Below are positions 39,020-48,017 of a DNA stretch of 64,000 nt, piece after piece. This DNA comes from Alphaproteobacteria bacterium (GTDB lineage: Bacteria > Pseudomonadota > Alphaproteobacteria > TMED109), in NCBI GenBank assembly GCA_022824395.1, contig JAJDZX010000101.1, forward strand, positions 1-64,000, in the 5' to 3' direction. Position numbers and translations under genes: made by a program. The notes under the pieces were generated by a model, which was not told where the DNA came from, ran no database searches, and worked only from the letters and a program-made list of their open reading frames with translations. Numbering within the stretch: position 1 is the first letter of the stretch; the number at the start of each line of letters is the position of its first letter.

Positions 39020-40059
39020 ACCCGCCCGGTAGTCCGGAACGACAGCGCGCGCGCACCGCCGCTGGTCCCATCATCGGCGTCCTGGCCGCCGGCCTGCTGC
39101 TGCTCGCCCTGTTCGCGATCACGGTCGGGCCGTATCCCGTTTCCGTCGACCAGATTTTCGTCGCGCTGCTGGACTATGCCGGTGGCAGTGCGGGGTTGAC
39201 GGATGCCCAGGTCGAGACTGTCCTGTTCTCGGTGCGCATTCCGCGTGTCCTGGCAGCCCTGCTGGTCGGTGCGGCTCTGGCGGCCGCCGGTACGGTCTAT
39301 CAGGGCCTGTTCCGCAACCCGCTGGTGTCCCCGGACATCCTCGGCGTCTCGACCGGGGCCGGCCTGGGCGCGGCGCTGGGCATCCTGCTGTCGATGCCGG
39401 TCGTCGTGACCCAGGGCTTCGCCTTCGCCGGCGGGCTGGGAACGGTGGCGCTGGTGTACGCCGTGGCGACGGCGGTCCGCGGCCACGACCCCATGCTGGT
39501 GCTGGTACTGGCGGGCGTCGTGCTCGGGGCCCTGGCCGGCGCGTGCATATCCCTGGTGAAGATCCTGGCGGACCCGTACGACCAGCTGCCCGCGATCACG
39601 TTCTGGCTGCTGGGATCGCTGGCCGGCACGCAGCCCGACGACGTGTGGTCCGCGCTGCCCTTCGTGGTGGTCGGCCTCGTGCCGCTGGTCCTGCTCCGCT
39701 GGCGCATGAACCTGATGACGCTGGGGGACGAGGAGGCCACGGCGCTTGGGATCGACCCGCGGCGCCTGCGGGTCCTGCTGGTCGCCGCCGCGACGCTGAT
39801 GACGGCCAGCGTGGTGGCGGTCGCGGGCGTGGTCGGTTGGGTGGGGCTGGTGATGCCGCACATTGCCCGCCTGGTGGTCGGGCCGAACTTCGATCGCCTG
39901 CTGCCGGCAGCGATGATTCTGGGGGCGGGCTACCTGCTCGCGGTTGACACTATCGCCCGTACCATGGCGGACACCGAGACGCCGCTGGGCATCCTGACCG
40001 CCTTCGTCGGGGCCCCGGTGTTTCTCTGGCTGCTCGCGACCGGGCGGCGCAGCTGGTGA
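39016..40059 (+). CDS. FecCD-family ABC transporter permease
   Basis: 347 residues with about ten membrane helices. The BtuC/FecCD family motifs are VRIPRVLAALLVGAALAAAG, FRNPLVSPDILGVSTGAGLG, and VVGWVGLVMPHIARLVVG (coupling-helix region). TTG 39016 overlaps the binding-protein stop by 4 nt (TTGA). The longer in-frame extension is a shadow of that gene. Works with the preceding binding protein and following ATPase. Confidence 0.93.
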   Translation: MNPPGSPERQRARTAAGPIIGVLAAGLLLLALFAITVGPYPVSVDQIFVALLDYAGGSAGLTDAQVETVLFSVRIPRVLAALLVGAALAAAGTVYQGLFRNPLVSPDILGVSTGAGLGAALGILLSMPVVVTQGFAFAGGLGTVALVYAVATAVRGHDPMLVLVLAGVVLGALAGACISLVKILADPYDQLPAITFWLLGSLAGTQPDDVWSALPFVVVGLVPLVLLRWRMNLMTLGDEEATALGIDPRRLRVLLVAAATLMTASVVAVAGVVGWVGLVMPHIARLVVGPNFDRLLPAAMILGAGYLLAVDTIARTMADTETPLGILTAFVGAPVFLWLLATGRRSW

Positions 40060-40883
40060 GCGAGCTGCGGGCCGAGGGCCTGGGGTTCGGCTATCCGCGG
40101 TTTCCGGTCGGCCGCGCGGTGGATCTCTCGCTGCAGGCCGGCGAGATCCTGTGCCTGCTGGGGCCCAACGGGTGCGGCAAGACCACGCTCTTCAAGACCC
40201 TGCTCGGGCTGATTCCGCGCCAGGCGGGCCGGGTCATGCTCGACGATCGCGACATCCTCTCGCTGCACCGCCGGCACATCGCCCGCGTGATGGCCTACGT
40301 CCCGCAAGCGCACGCGACCGTGTTCCCGTACGCGGTGGGCGACATGGTCCTGATGGGCCGCACCGCCCACCGCGGCACCTTCTCAAGGCCCACGCGAGAG
40401 GACCGGGATCGCGCCAGTGGCGCCCTTGCGCAGATGGGAATCGATGAGCTTTCCGGGCGCGACTACACGCGGATTTCCGGGGGCCAGCGGCAACTGGTCC
40501 TGATCGCCCGGGCGCTGGCGCAGGACGCCCGGCTGATCGTGATGGATGAACCGACCGCCAGCCTGGATTTCGGCAACCAGATTCTCGTGCTGAATCAGGT
40601 GCGGAAGCTGGCGGCAGCCGGCCTGGGCGTCGTGCTCTCGACCCACAATCCCGATCACGCGTTCACCTACGCAACCCGCGTGCACCTGCTCGGCGACGGC
40701 GTGACCCAGGCCGCCGGCCGCCCCATCGAGGTGCTGACCCCGGCCGTCCTGTCGAGGGTCTACGGGGCGCCGATCACTGTCGAACGCCTACCCAGCGGCT
40801 ACCACGTCTGCGTGCCGACCGGCCTGTCTTCCGATGCGGAGACCCGGCCGCCAGCGGCGCGGCCGGTGCCTGCCGGCGACTGA
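40056..40883 (+). CDS. ABC transporter ATP-binding protein (FecE/BtuD class)
   Basis: 275 residues. Walker A GPNGCGKTT (about 34-42), Q-loop YVPQAH, signature ISGGQRQLV, Walker B LIVMDEPTASLD and switch histidine in STHNPDH are all intact. GTG 40056 overlaps the permease stop. The last 30 residues are proline/alanine-rich. Completes the three-gene importer; no outer-membrane TonB receptor is next to it. Confidence 0.94.
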   Translation: MSELRAEGLGFGYPRFPVGRAVDLSLQAGEILCLLGPNGCGKTTLFKTLLGLIPRQAGRVMLDDRDILSLHRRHIARVMAYVPQAHATVFPYAVGDMVLMGRTAHRGTFSRPTREDRDRASGALAQMGIDELSGRDYTRISGGQRQLVLIARALAQDARLIVMDEPTASLDFGNQILVLNQVRKLAAAGLGVVLSTHNPDHAFTYATRVHLLGDGVTQAAGRPIEVLTPAVLSRVYGAPITVERLPSGYHVCVPTGLSSDAETRPPAARPVPAGD

Positions 40884-40961
40884 CCGGATGACTGTGGCGG
40901 CCCGCCGGCCTTGGCGGCGGCACTGCCGTTCGCGATCCGCGGTGCGCTTCCCCGGCGAGGT

Positions 40962-41384
40962 TCAGGCGTTCCGTCGGGCGGCCACGGCTTCCACCTCGAT
41001 CAGGAACTCCTCCCGGACCAGCCCGTCGATGATCAACAGGGTGTTGGGAGGGTAGTCGGGTCCGCTGAACAGGCTCGGGAAGATCTTCGCCCTGACTTCC
41101 ATGAAGGTCGGCAGCAGGTCTGCGTCTACGAGGTACGTGCGCATGGAGACGATGCTGTCGCAGCTTTCGCCCAGCGCGCTCAGAACCGTGGCCAGGTTGT
41201 CGTAGGTCTGGCGAACCTGGGCGCCGAAATCGTCGATGCCGACGATGGCCCCATCGGTACCGACGGACACCTGGCCGGCGATGTGGTAGGTGCCGAGCCC
41301 GGCAGGCATGAATGCAGCCTGGGAATAGAGGCCCTGCGCCGGTGCGGCGGCAGGAGGATTGAGAAGTTCGATCTGGCTGGCCAT
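40962..41384 (-). CDS. RidA/YjgF-family enamine/imine deaminase
   Basis: 140 residues. Hydrolyses reactive enamines/imines from PLP enzymes or acts as a related hydrolase. The active-site arginine is in VSMRTYLVD, and the C-terminal FLIEVEAVA glutamate is present; LGTYHIAGQVSVGTDG and QVRQTYDNLATVLSALG match the family. ATG 41384 is preceded by CAGGAGGCAACC, an excellent ribosome binding site, so the longer frame is rejected. It lies alone, convergent with the ABC importer. Confidence 0.9.
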   Translation of the reverse strand: MASQIELLNPPAAAPAQGLYSQAAFMPAGLGTYHIAGQVSVGTDGAIVGIDDFGAQVRQTYDNLATVLSALGESCDSIVSMRTYLVDADLLPTFMEVRAKIFPSLFSGPDYPPNTLLIIDGLVREEFLIEVEAVAARRNA

Positions 41385-41513
41385 GGTTGCCTCCTGGTGC
41401 GGGGCTGGATATTGCGTGATTGCGGGAGTTGACGGGAGTTCGGGGGATTCCCGGGTCAGGGCTTCCAAGGGGGCGCCTTCCCCTTATCAAGCCACAGGTC
41501 CACTATGGGTCCC

Positions 41514-41762
41514 ATGAGGATGACCCTAGACATTAACGACGAGCTTCTGGCGCGCGCCAAGCGCTATGCCCAGGAGACCGGCTCTTCGTTGCGTGCCGTT
41601 GTCGAGGACGGGCTCCGGCAGGTGCTGGACTCAGCGAGTCCGACTCGGAAGTACGTGCTTCCGGACCTGCGGGTGGGCGATCCCACCGCGCATGACCCAC
41701 TGGAGCATTACTCCTGGTCGGAACTGCGCGAATTGATTTACGGCGACCCGGGTACCCGATAA
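41514..41762 (+). CDS. VapB-type antitoxin
   Basis: About 82 residues from ATG 41514 ([20 protein letters not shown]), an RHH-like N-terminus followed by [15 protein letters not shown] and a toxin-binding tail ([22 protein letters not shown]). This is the VapB family found with TA-VapC PIN toxins. Two further in-frame ATGs (41505, 41520) are possible starts. The partner toxin immediately downstream is only a stub, so this antitoxin is orphaned. Confidence 0.75.
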   Translation: MRMTLDINDELLARAKRYAQETGSSLRAVVEDGLRQVLDSASPTRKYVLPDLRVGDPTAHDPLEHYSWSELRELIYGDPGTR

Positions 41763-41812
41763 TCGCGGTGAACACAAATCTCCTGGCGTGCGCTCACCGC
41801 CACGGGGCGTGA
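41759..41812 (+). pseudogene. VapC toxin remnant
   Basis: Seventeen codons after the antitoxin read [17 protein letters not shown] and then TGA. This matches the first residues of PIN toxins (MIAVDTNVLVYAHR), with the first catalytic aspartate changed to asparagine and the ATG to ATA. Nothing PIN-like follows in any frame, so the toxin is deleted rather than merely frameshifted. Confidence 0.6.
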
Positions 41813-42063
41813 CTGGGCGAGGCGGCCTTAGCGCCGATGCCATTGGACCAACTCAATGTGGCTTCGCTGTGTCCGAGCTTTCTCTGAACCGCCAGGGCCA
41901 TGCCTTCTGCAGTTTGATTGAGGGTCGCATCCTCCAGGTGAGCGTAACGACCGGTCGAGCCTGGCCGCGGGTGCCCGAGCGGGCAGGCCGGGGACGTGGG
42001 GACTCTCGCCGCCCATGACCGACTTGGGACAGCGCCTGCAAGTTGGGCAATCCAGTGGATCGC

Positions 42064-42450
42064 TCACCGTGCTCCGTTCGGCAACGGGTAGAGTTGCATG
42101 GCAAGGTCGGTAGACACCTCCAGCACACGGTTGATCATGACGTCCATGGGGTCGCCGCGTTCCGCCAGAAAGTCAATGGCGGCGCGCAGCAGCGCTTCCG
42201 AGCGTGCGCGGCCCACGCACGGGAGGACAATGAGGCCGGGGTGGATGGCTTGCGTGGCGACCAAGGCGCGAAAGTCGCTGGCGTTTTCTGTCACGAGCAC
42301 GAGGTCGTGTTCGGTGCAGCGCTTCAGCACTTCGTGATCCGACGCACCCAAGCCGCCAAAGTCGCGCGGGTGCAGGGCGACGTGGAATCCTTCGGCGTTC
42401 AGCACTCGGGCGATGGCGGGCGAGAGGCACTCGTCGAGAAACAGCCGCAC
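42064..42450 (-). CDS. DUF5615 PIN-like toxin
   Basis: 128 residues opening MRLFLDECLSPAIARVLNAEG with the DE acidic pair, then DHEVLKRCTEHDLVLVTENASDFRAL with the second acidic site. This is the DUF5615 PIN-like family that pairs with DUF433 antitoxins. It lies 20 nt after the DUF433 gene, in the same operon. Complete by length and active-site residues. Confidence 0.85.
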   Translation of the reverse strand: MRLFLDECLSPAIARVLNAEGFHVALHPRDFGGLGASDHEVLKRCTEHDLVLVTENASDFRALVATQAIHPGLIVLPCVGRARSEALLRAAIDFLAERGDPMDVMINRVLEVSTDLAMQLYPLPNGAR

Positions 42451-42470
42451 GGCGTTGCTGCGACGGAGTT

Positions 42471-43061
42471 TCAGGTCGCTTGACGCCAGGGTCTACCGGA
42501 CGGGCGGCCTCGAAGCGGGTGGGCCTTGGCGTACAGCTCGGCGGCCATGAAGGCTTCCCGTGGAATCTCTGGATAGTCCGCCACAAGATCGTCGATGGAA
42601 TCACCGTCCTGCGATCGTCCTAGGACCGCGTAGACCGTGAGTCGGGTACCGGTAATCACTGGCGTGCCACCGAGGATGTCCGGGTCCGATGCGATGTGTC
42701 GATCGCGCGCGTCCTTGTAGTGCTCCGCATGGCGCAGGCATTGAGCAGCGAGGCGCTTGAGGTCGAGTACAGTGCCAGGCGCAAACTCGATGGTGGCCAG
42801 TCGCATGGGCTCGGATTGAACGAGACCCTTCCAGATTGCTCGCTTGTGCCGTGTCGGCAGGCCCGCGAGATCGGCCGCCTTGAGGGAACGGAAATAAGCG
42901 ACTGCCCGAATCGGGAGGTATCGTCTTGCGCCGCCGCGAAGGCGGGGTGGAGCAGGGACGGTGCGCAGGACGCGGGCCTCGATGGCCTTCTCGACCGTCG
43001 CCTTCGGCACTCCCGAAAGGGCCGCGGTCTCGCGGATGGTCAGGTCGGCAGTTAGCGGCAT
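42471..43061 (-). CDS. DUF433 antitoxin with N-terminal helix-turn-helix
   Basis: 196 residues. The N-terminal LTIRETAALSGVPKATVEKAIEARVL is a MerR/excisionase-like winged-helix reading head, with an intermediate helical part. The C-terminal DPDILGGTPVITGTRLTVYAVL through DDLVADYPEIPREAFMAAELY is a complete DUF433 domain. The latter neutralises DUF5615 toxins and the former would bind the promoter. Start ATG 43061 follows AGGGGACGATTAT; the longer frame upstream is the HigA scrap region and is rejected. Confidence 0.85.
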   Translation of the reverse strand: MPLTADLTIRETAALSGVPKATVEKAIEARVLRTVPAPPRLRGGARRYLPIRAVAYFRSLKAADLAGLPTRHKRAIWKGLVQSEPMRLATIEFAPGTVLDLKRLAAQCLRHAEHYKDARDRHIASDPDILGGTPVITGTRLTVYAVLGRSQDGDSIDDLVADYPEIPREAFMAAELYAKAHPLRGRPSGRPWRQAT

Positions 43062-43179
43062 ATAATCGTCCCCTATAAGGAACCAATATATGGCGATGCT
43101 CCTAGATCGCAAGACGGGGCTGATGCAGCGATGACAAAGGAGGCCGTGCCGAGGGCACGCGGATCGCGTCGCCGTCGCG

Positions 43180-43335
43180 CTGTACAGGGTGCTATTCCCC
43201 GGTCGATCTTTGGCTGTACCGTGCGTTCGGCGATGTGGAGATGGTAACGGGCTTGCAGGTTGATCCAGAACTCCGGCGTCGTCCTGAAATAGCGTGCCAG
43301 TCGTAACGCATCGATGATGCCCTGAGCGAGCCCTG
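43180..43335 (-). pseudogene. higA: HigA-type antitoxin, C-terminal fragment
   Basis: On the minus strand the frame reads ALRLARYFRTTPEFWINLQA and RYHLHIAER, the C-terminal half of HigA/XRE antitoxins (usual form ALRLARYFGTSPEFWMNLQ). The helix-turn-helix half is absent; homology stops at about 43335, where an integrase fragment on the other strand begins. No HigB toxin was found. Confidence 0.6.
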
Positions 43336-43605
43336 GCGGGCCTGCGTACTCTCTGGCTCAGGCCGGAAGCGGTCAACATGTTTACAACGCTTCCCCGGTC
43401 GGAAGGCGCGACGCGGGTGTTCCCCGAGGACCTGGCCGCGACAAGTCTCTACACGTTCTGGGTCGGTGTCCGCGCGGACGCCTGGCCGCACGGCGTGCAC
43501 CTTCACGATACCTGGCACTCCTACGCCTCACGGGGCGTCATGAACGGCGTCGGATTGACCACTGTGGGCAAACCGCTTGGGCGTCGCAAGCGTGCCGCCA
43601 CCGTC
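43333..43605 (+). pseudogene. Tyrosine recombinase, C-terminal fragment
   Basis: The frame reads LWLRPEAVNMFTTLPRSEGA then VFPED and HLHDTWHSYASRGVMNG with TTVGKPLGRRKRAATVN, the catalytic-domain end of a phage-type integrase. The HxxR box is damaged (HDLRHS is HDTWHS, so the arginine is lost) and the final GHxxxxTTxxYAHL with the nucleophile is degraded to GRRKRAATVN. No N-terminal part is present. The fragment is fused in frame to the following lipoprotein frame but clearly separate. Confidence 0.65.
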
Positions 43606-43707
43606 AATACCGGGACGTGTTCTACGCACTCAAACGGTCATCTGCACATATTCGAGTGTAGTACCCTCAGTGGCTGGAGGTTGACCGAATCCCGAGGAGA
43701 TCGATCG

Positions 43708-44736
43708 ATGCGGATGGCCGGCTGGTTTCCCGTCGCCACTGTCGCGTTGGTGCTGGCCGCCTGCGGCGGGGGCGGGGGTGGCGACGGCACGCCGCCTTTG
43801 ACCGAGCCACCGGCCACCGGGACCGAACCTCCGGTTGCCACCCAGGTCCGCGTCATCGATGCGGACACCGTGGACATCGACGGGACACGCTATCGCCTCT
43901 TTGGCATCGATGCGCCCGAGGCCAGCCAGACGTGCCGGGCATGGGGCCGGACATGGGATTGCGGGGCGGCGGCCACGGAAGCGCTGATGTCGCGTGCCGC
44001 CGGTATGGGCTGTACTGGCAGTGACACCGACCGTTTCGGTCGGGTGCTCGGGGTTTGTTCCTCGGGCGGGGATGATCTGAACGCCTGGCTCGTGGCGAAC
44101 GGTTGGGCGCTGGCCTATCGACAATTCGCAGACGACTATGTCAGCGAGGAAGAACAGGCCCGGTCGAACAAGCGCGGGATCCATCGCGGTGAGTTCATCG
44201 AGCCCTGGAGCTGGCGGCGCGGCGAACGGATCACCGGGGAAGACACGTTCACCGCGATCGCTTCAGACGTCCTGGATGTCGAGGCGCTCGCCGATCGAAT
44301 GCTGCGCGGCGACCTTACCGGCGTTTATGGCCAATGGATGGACGACAGCGTATTCGTCATGGTGGATGACGCCGTGGCGGTGTCCTTCGGCGGCTCGCCC
44401 GGCAACACTCCGAGTGCGCTTGGCGGCGCGGTCTGGCGAGGCGCAGTCGTGGGCGTTGACATCCGGACCCGAGACCGGATCAAAGGCCGCGCGGTCATCG
44501 ACATCGACGAATTTGCCCGCCCGGACGTCGATGTCGCATTCACCGGACTTGCGGACGCCCACGGCCGCGCCCGGGCCGATCTCCGGTGGGAAGACATCCC
44601 GGTGTCGCAAGGCTCTTTTCGGGCGCGGGACGCGGATGGCACGATTGAAGGCCGGTTCTACGGAAGCGAACATCGGGAAGTCGGAGGCATCTTCGAGCGA
44701 GATCACCTGACCGGAGCTTTCGGCGCTTCACGCTGA
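43708..44736 (+). CDS. Lipoprotein with thermonuclease (SNase) domain and C-terminal TbpB-like domain
   Basis: 342 residues. A lipoprotein signal ends LVLAAC, then a Gly/Pro linker. Residues about 48-175 are a staphylococcal-nuclease domain: VIDADTVDIDGTRYRLFGID supplies Asp21, Arg35 and Asp40 equivalents, APEAS the glutamate, and DRFGRVLG the second arginine. The C-terminal 160 residues end GRFYGSEHREVGGIFERDHL then GAFGASR, the hallmark of TbpB-like/Slam-type surface lipoprotein beta barrels. A surface-anchored nuclease is predicted. ATG 43708 follows GAGGAGA. Position after an integrase scrap suggests transfer. Confidence 0.8.
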   Translation: MRMAGWFPVATVALVLAACGGGGGGDGTPPLTEPPATGTEPPVATQVRVIDADTVDIDGTRYRLFGIDAPEASQTCRAWGRTWDCGAAATEALMSRAAGMGCTGSDTDRFGRVLGVCSSGGDDLNAWLVANGWALAYRQFADDYVSEEEQARSNKRGIHRGEFIEPWSWRRGERITGEDTFTAIASDVLDVEALADRMLRGDLTGVYGQWMDDSVFVMVDDAVAVSFGGSPGNTPSALGGAVWRGAVVGVDIRTRDRIKGRAVIDIDEFARPDVDVAFTGLADAHGRARADLRWEDIPVSQGSFRARDADGTIEGRFYGSEHREVGGIFERDHLTGAFGASR

Positions 44737-44907
44737 ACGTACCGCCCGCGGACAGCGGCCACACGCATGAAGGGAATTGGCGCAGCCCACCGACGTACTT
44801 ACGCTGCTCGGCGGGCATTGACCGTTCCCTCACGCCCTTCAACTTCTAGGCGTCGCCGGGCAGACACACGGCTCAGCACTCAGCCGTGTACCTGCCCGGG
44901 TCACTCC

Positions 44908-47475
44908 CTACCAGCGCATGTTCGCGGTTAGCCCGACCCGGTGCTCCGGCGGCCCGTCGTTGTTCGCGGGCTCCCACCGCGTCCCCTCGAGCCTGAGGTG
45001 GAACGAGACACGCTTCGTCTCCGCAAGCCCGAGCCTCCAGCCCAGCCGCCAGTCGCGGCCGGTTTCGGAAAGCCCGAGTCCCAGCTCCGGCGTCCCCGTG
45101 AAGTGGCCGCCGGGCAGCGCCATCCCGTAGCCCACGCGTGCGTCCAGCCGCCCGCCTTCCTGGCCGGCCGATGCCGCTCCCGGAGTGAGGCCTGTCGCCC
45201 ACAGCCGCTGCACGCCGCTGGCCGTCTGGCCCCACGCCGGCCGCACGCTGAGTGCGAGCCCCCTGCCCGCGGCGCCCGGGGCGAGCCGCACCAGCCCGCT
45301 CACGCCCCACTCCTCGTCGTCACCGCTGTGGCCCAGCAGCGTCCGGGCCCGCCACGCGACGGTGAGACCCGTCGCCTCGTTGGCGTAGCGCAGACCGCCC
45401 CCGACCTCGACACCGTTCCCGGTCTCGCCATCGCCGACGTCGTTCCGCATGCCGATCTCGACCGAAGGCGTGACCGTCGCGCCCGACGCCAGTTGCCGGG
45501 TGTGGTTCCCCTCGATCATCAACCGCTGCCGGCCGGCCTCAAGGGTCGCCGCCGCGATCGTGCCCGAGCCATCGATCTCCGCCTCCGTGAAGGCGGCGTC
45601 GCCCTTGGCCTGCAGCCGGGTCGTGCCGCCTGCGATCAGCACGTCGCTGGTCAGCAGCGTTCCGCTGAGGCCCGCCGCCGCCATCCGCTGCGTCAGGTCG
45701 CTCGCCTGCGTGCCCGCCGCATCCTCGATCTCGACCTCGCCCGAGCCATGGCCCACCGTGGCCCACACACTCATGCCGGCCGGTGCCTGCCAGCCCACGT
45801 AGGGATTGATGCTCGTCACGGTGGTCGTGAGCTTGCCCGTCGACGCGCCGGAGGCCGTGTAGTCCACGGTCCCGCGCGACCGGCCGACCGACACGCCCGC
45901 CAGCAGGTCCGCGCTCAACCGCGTATCGATCCCCAGGTGGGCGCTCAGCACGTCGCCGTCGTAGTCGACGCTCCCGGGACTGCCGCCGGAGAGGTTACGG
46001 TAGTCCCCGCTGCCCCACAGCGTCAGGTTCCCGAAGGGGCCGCCGTCTCCGGTCTCCGCCATGCCGAGCGGCAGCATGAAGGACGAGTCGGCGAGCAGCC
46101 GCGCGGCATCGAACGTGCCGTCCTCGAGCGCCTGTCCGTTGGCCGTCAGCACGTCCGCGAGCGTCGAGGCGCCGCCCAGGCTCAACTCCCCGGACGACGA
46201 CGCGCCGGCGGCCGCCTGGCCGATGCGGCCCGAGACGGCATCGACCGTGCCCGCCGTCATGGCCCGCATGACCTGGGGAAGGATGGACTCGACGACCGTG
46301 TCGTGGTCCCCCGCGACCTCCTCGGGCGCGGTTCCGTAGAAGCCCGAGCCGACGATGAGGTTGATCGGGATCGCGCTTCCGTCCGGCCTCTGGACGTGAC
46401 CGGTGAACACCCGGGCGTACCCCACCTTGGGGATGTCGGCGCGGTCGGTGTCGTCGGTGGGATCGTCCCAGTAGTACTCGAGGAAGCCGCCTTCCGGGCT
46501 GCTCTTCGCCGCAGCGATGACCTGCGGCAGAACGAACTCTCCGGTCACGGCGTCTCGAACGGTCGGCACCAGAGGCCGAAGCTCGAATCTGTCCGGGAAC
46601 GCTCCGTGAAAGAGGATCACGTTGCTGTTCAGGTCCAGGACGTAGAGGTACACGGAACCGTGCCTCCAGGGTCCGCTCGGATCACGCAGGGCGATCCGCG
46701 CTTTCGACGAAGCGGCCGGATCGCCGCTCTCCTGCAGCGCGAGAACATATTCCCCCGCCTGCGTGACGAATGCCTTCAGAGTTGCCCGGTCTACGACGTC
46801 CCTGGCCGTAACGGCCGGTTCGATGTGTTCGATCGTTTCTTCGGCCAGATGCGATTCGCCGAGATCGAATCCGGCGAGCATCACGAGCGGGGCTCGAAAA
46901 TTGGCCGATAGATATGCGAAGGCGTATCCAGAGGCGCCTGGAACACTGGGGATGCTGAACGAGGCGCCATCCCCGGCTGCGGCAGCAGCGAAAGCGGCGA
47001 AGAAAGCCGCGGGGTCGGCCAATTCGGCCGGGTTGATGCCCAATGCCTGAAGTATCGCTCCATAAATCAAGGGGTGGAGTTGCCGGCCCGACAAGGCCAT
47101 GTCCTTCGCGTGGACGAGAATCCTGCCGTCTGGCGTCAGCTGCACAAGGTAGGTGGATCCCGACCGATAGGGGCTCTCTTCTTGCCTGACCCGACATCCA
47201 AGGTACGCCACTTGCTCCAAGCTCGTTCCTGACCCGATCTCGTTATTTTGGTCTCTCACGGCCAGCGCGAAGTCCATCAGGTTTGCGCGCCCCTCTTCCA
47301 CATCCTGCGCTGCCACGTGCAGGTCCGCCGGCGGAGCCACACCGGCCGGGAGCGGGCAGGCGTCCCGCATCTGTGCCAGGGCCGGGTGTGCCCCAAGAAC
47401 CAAGCCGAACAGCAAGAGCAGGCTGACAGCAAGAAATGAGGACCCTCCCCCGGATTTCTTCGTCGTGGCTTTCAT
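44908..47475 (-). CDS. Autotransporter with Cache-like passenger domains
   Basis: 855 residues. A signal peptide (helical LLLLFGLVLGAHPALA) is followed by two Cache-like segments: about 45-140 (TYLVQLTPDGRILVHAKDM) and about 230-400 (HGSVYLYVLDLNSNVILFHG), with an Ala-rich spacer between. From about residue 480 the repeated beta strands (LTLWGSGDYRNLSG, SINPYVGWQAPAGMSVWATV) build an autotransporter barrel ending in aromatic W (TANMRW). Cache domains normally sense small ligands in chemoreceptors and kinases, so this pairing is unusual. ATG 47475 was chosen because the signal peptide starts there; the longer frame is rejected. Flanked by gaps on both sides. Confidence 0.82.
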   Translation of the reverse strand: MKATTKKSGGGSSFLAVSLLLLFGLVLGAHPALAQMRDACPLPAGVAPPADLHVAAQDVEEGRANLMDFALAVRDQNNEIGSGTSLEQVAYLGCRVRQEESPYRSGSTYLVQLTPDGRILVHAKDMALSGRQLHPLIYGAILQALGINPAELADPAAFFAAFAAAAAGDGASFSIPSVPGASGYAFAYLSANFRAPLVMLAGFDLGESHLAEETIEHIEPAVTARDVVDRATLKAFVTQAGEYVLALQESGDPAASSKARIALRDPSGPWRHGSVYLYVLDLNSNVILFHGAFPDRFELRPLVPTVRDAVTGEFVLPQVIAAAKSSPEGGFLEYYWDDPTDDTDRADIPKVGYARVFTGHVQRPDGSAIPINLIVGSGFYGTAPEEVAGDHDTVVESILPQVMRAMTAGTVDAVSGRIGQAAAGASSSGELSLGGASTLADVLTANGQALEDGTFDAARLLADSSFMLPLGMAETGDGGPFGNLTLWGSGDYRNLSGGSPGSVDYDGDVLSAHLGIDTRLSADLLAGVSVGRSRGTVDYTASGASTGKLTTTVTSINPYVGWQAPAGMSVWATVGHGSGEVEIEDAAGTQASDLTQRMAAAGLSGTLLTSDVLIAGGTTRLQAKGDAAFTEAEIDGSGTIAAATLEAGRQRLMIEGNHTRQLASGATVTPSVEIGMRNDVGDGETGNGVEVGGGLRYANEATGLTVAWRARTLLGHSGDDEEWGVSGLVRLAPGAAGRGLALSVRPAWGQTASGVQRLWATGLTPGAASAGQEGGRLDARVGYGMALPGGHFTGTPELGLGLSETGRDWRLGWRLGLAETKRVSFHLRLEGTRWEPANNDGPPEHRVGLTANMRW

Positions 47476-48017
47476 CGTGAAGTCCCCAGGTTGCGCTCGG
47501 CCTCCACTGCGCAGGAAGCGTGGCGGGAGAGGGGTCAGGCGGACAGCGTGAATGCGGGCAACATCCGAAGCACGGCAGTTTGCCATGCGAGATTGCACGG
47601 AACGCGCGCGCGATCGCTGTCAACTCTATGCGCAGACCTTCATAATTGTGCGCAAATGATGCCAGAAAGGCGCACGTAGGTCAGTAGCGATGCCCTGACG
47701 GGGTGTTTTCGTGGCTGCTGCGTTGGCTCCGGTCTCCGCTGCGGCGCCGTCCCGGTCGACGGGGCCGGGCGAGGGCGAGTCCGACCGGACGGGCCAATCC
47801 AGACGCGTCTGGTGCGCAGGGCCGCCTGGACATCGACGAGCGGGAAGCAAGCCGCAGCCACGCGGCCAGCGCAGGCAGGGTGACGGAACATGCCGGACGG
47901 GCCTGCCAAGCTGGCCCGTCGGCAGTCCGGTCACGTCTGTGATGCCCGATCCGGCCCGCGTCTACGGTCCCTCCGACTGCCCGCCGTCGGCGGGACGTCC
48001 AGCAACCACGCCCCAGC
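47476..48017. other. Intergenic stretch before the autotransporter
   Basis: About 540 bp with no recognisable gene. On the minus strand TTGACA (complement of 47617-47622) lies about 140 bp upstream of the autotransporter start and could be a -35 box, but no good -10 follows. TGCGCA occurs twice near 47630-47655. Confidence 0.4.

Noticed and set aside
44941-46911. 656-codon plus-strand frame inside the autotransporter
   Set aside because: Shadow of the autotransporter, which has a signal peptide, Cache-like segments and a barrel with terminal Trp.
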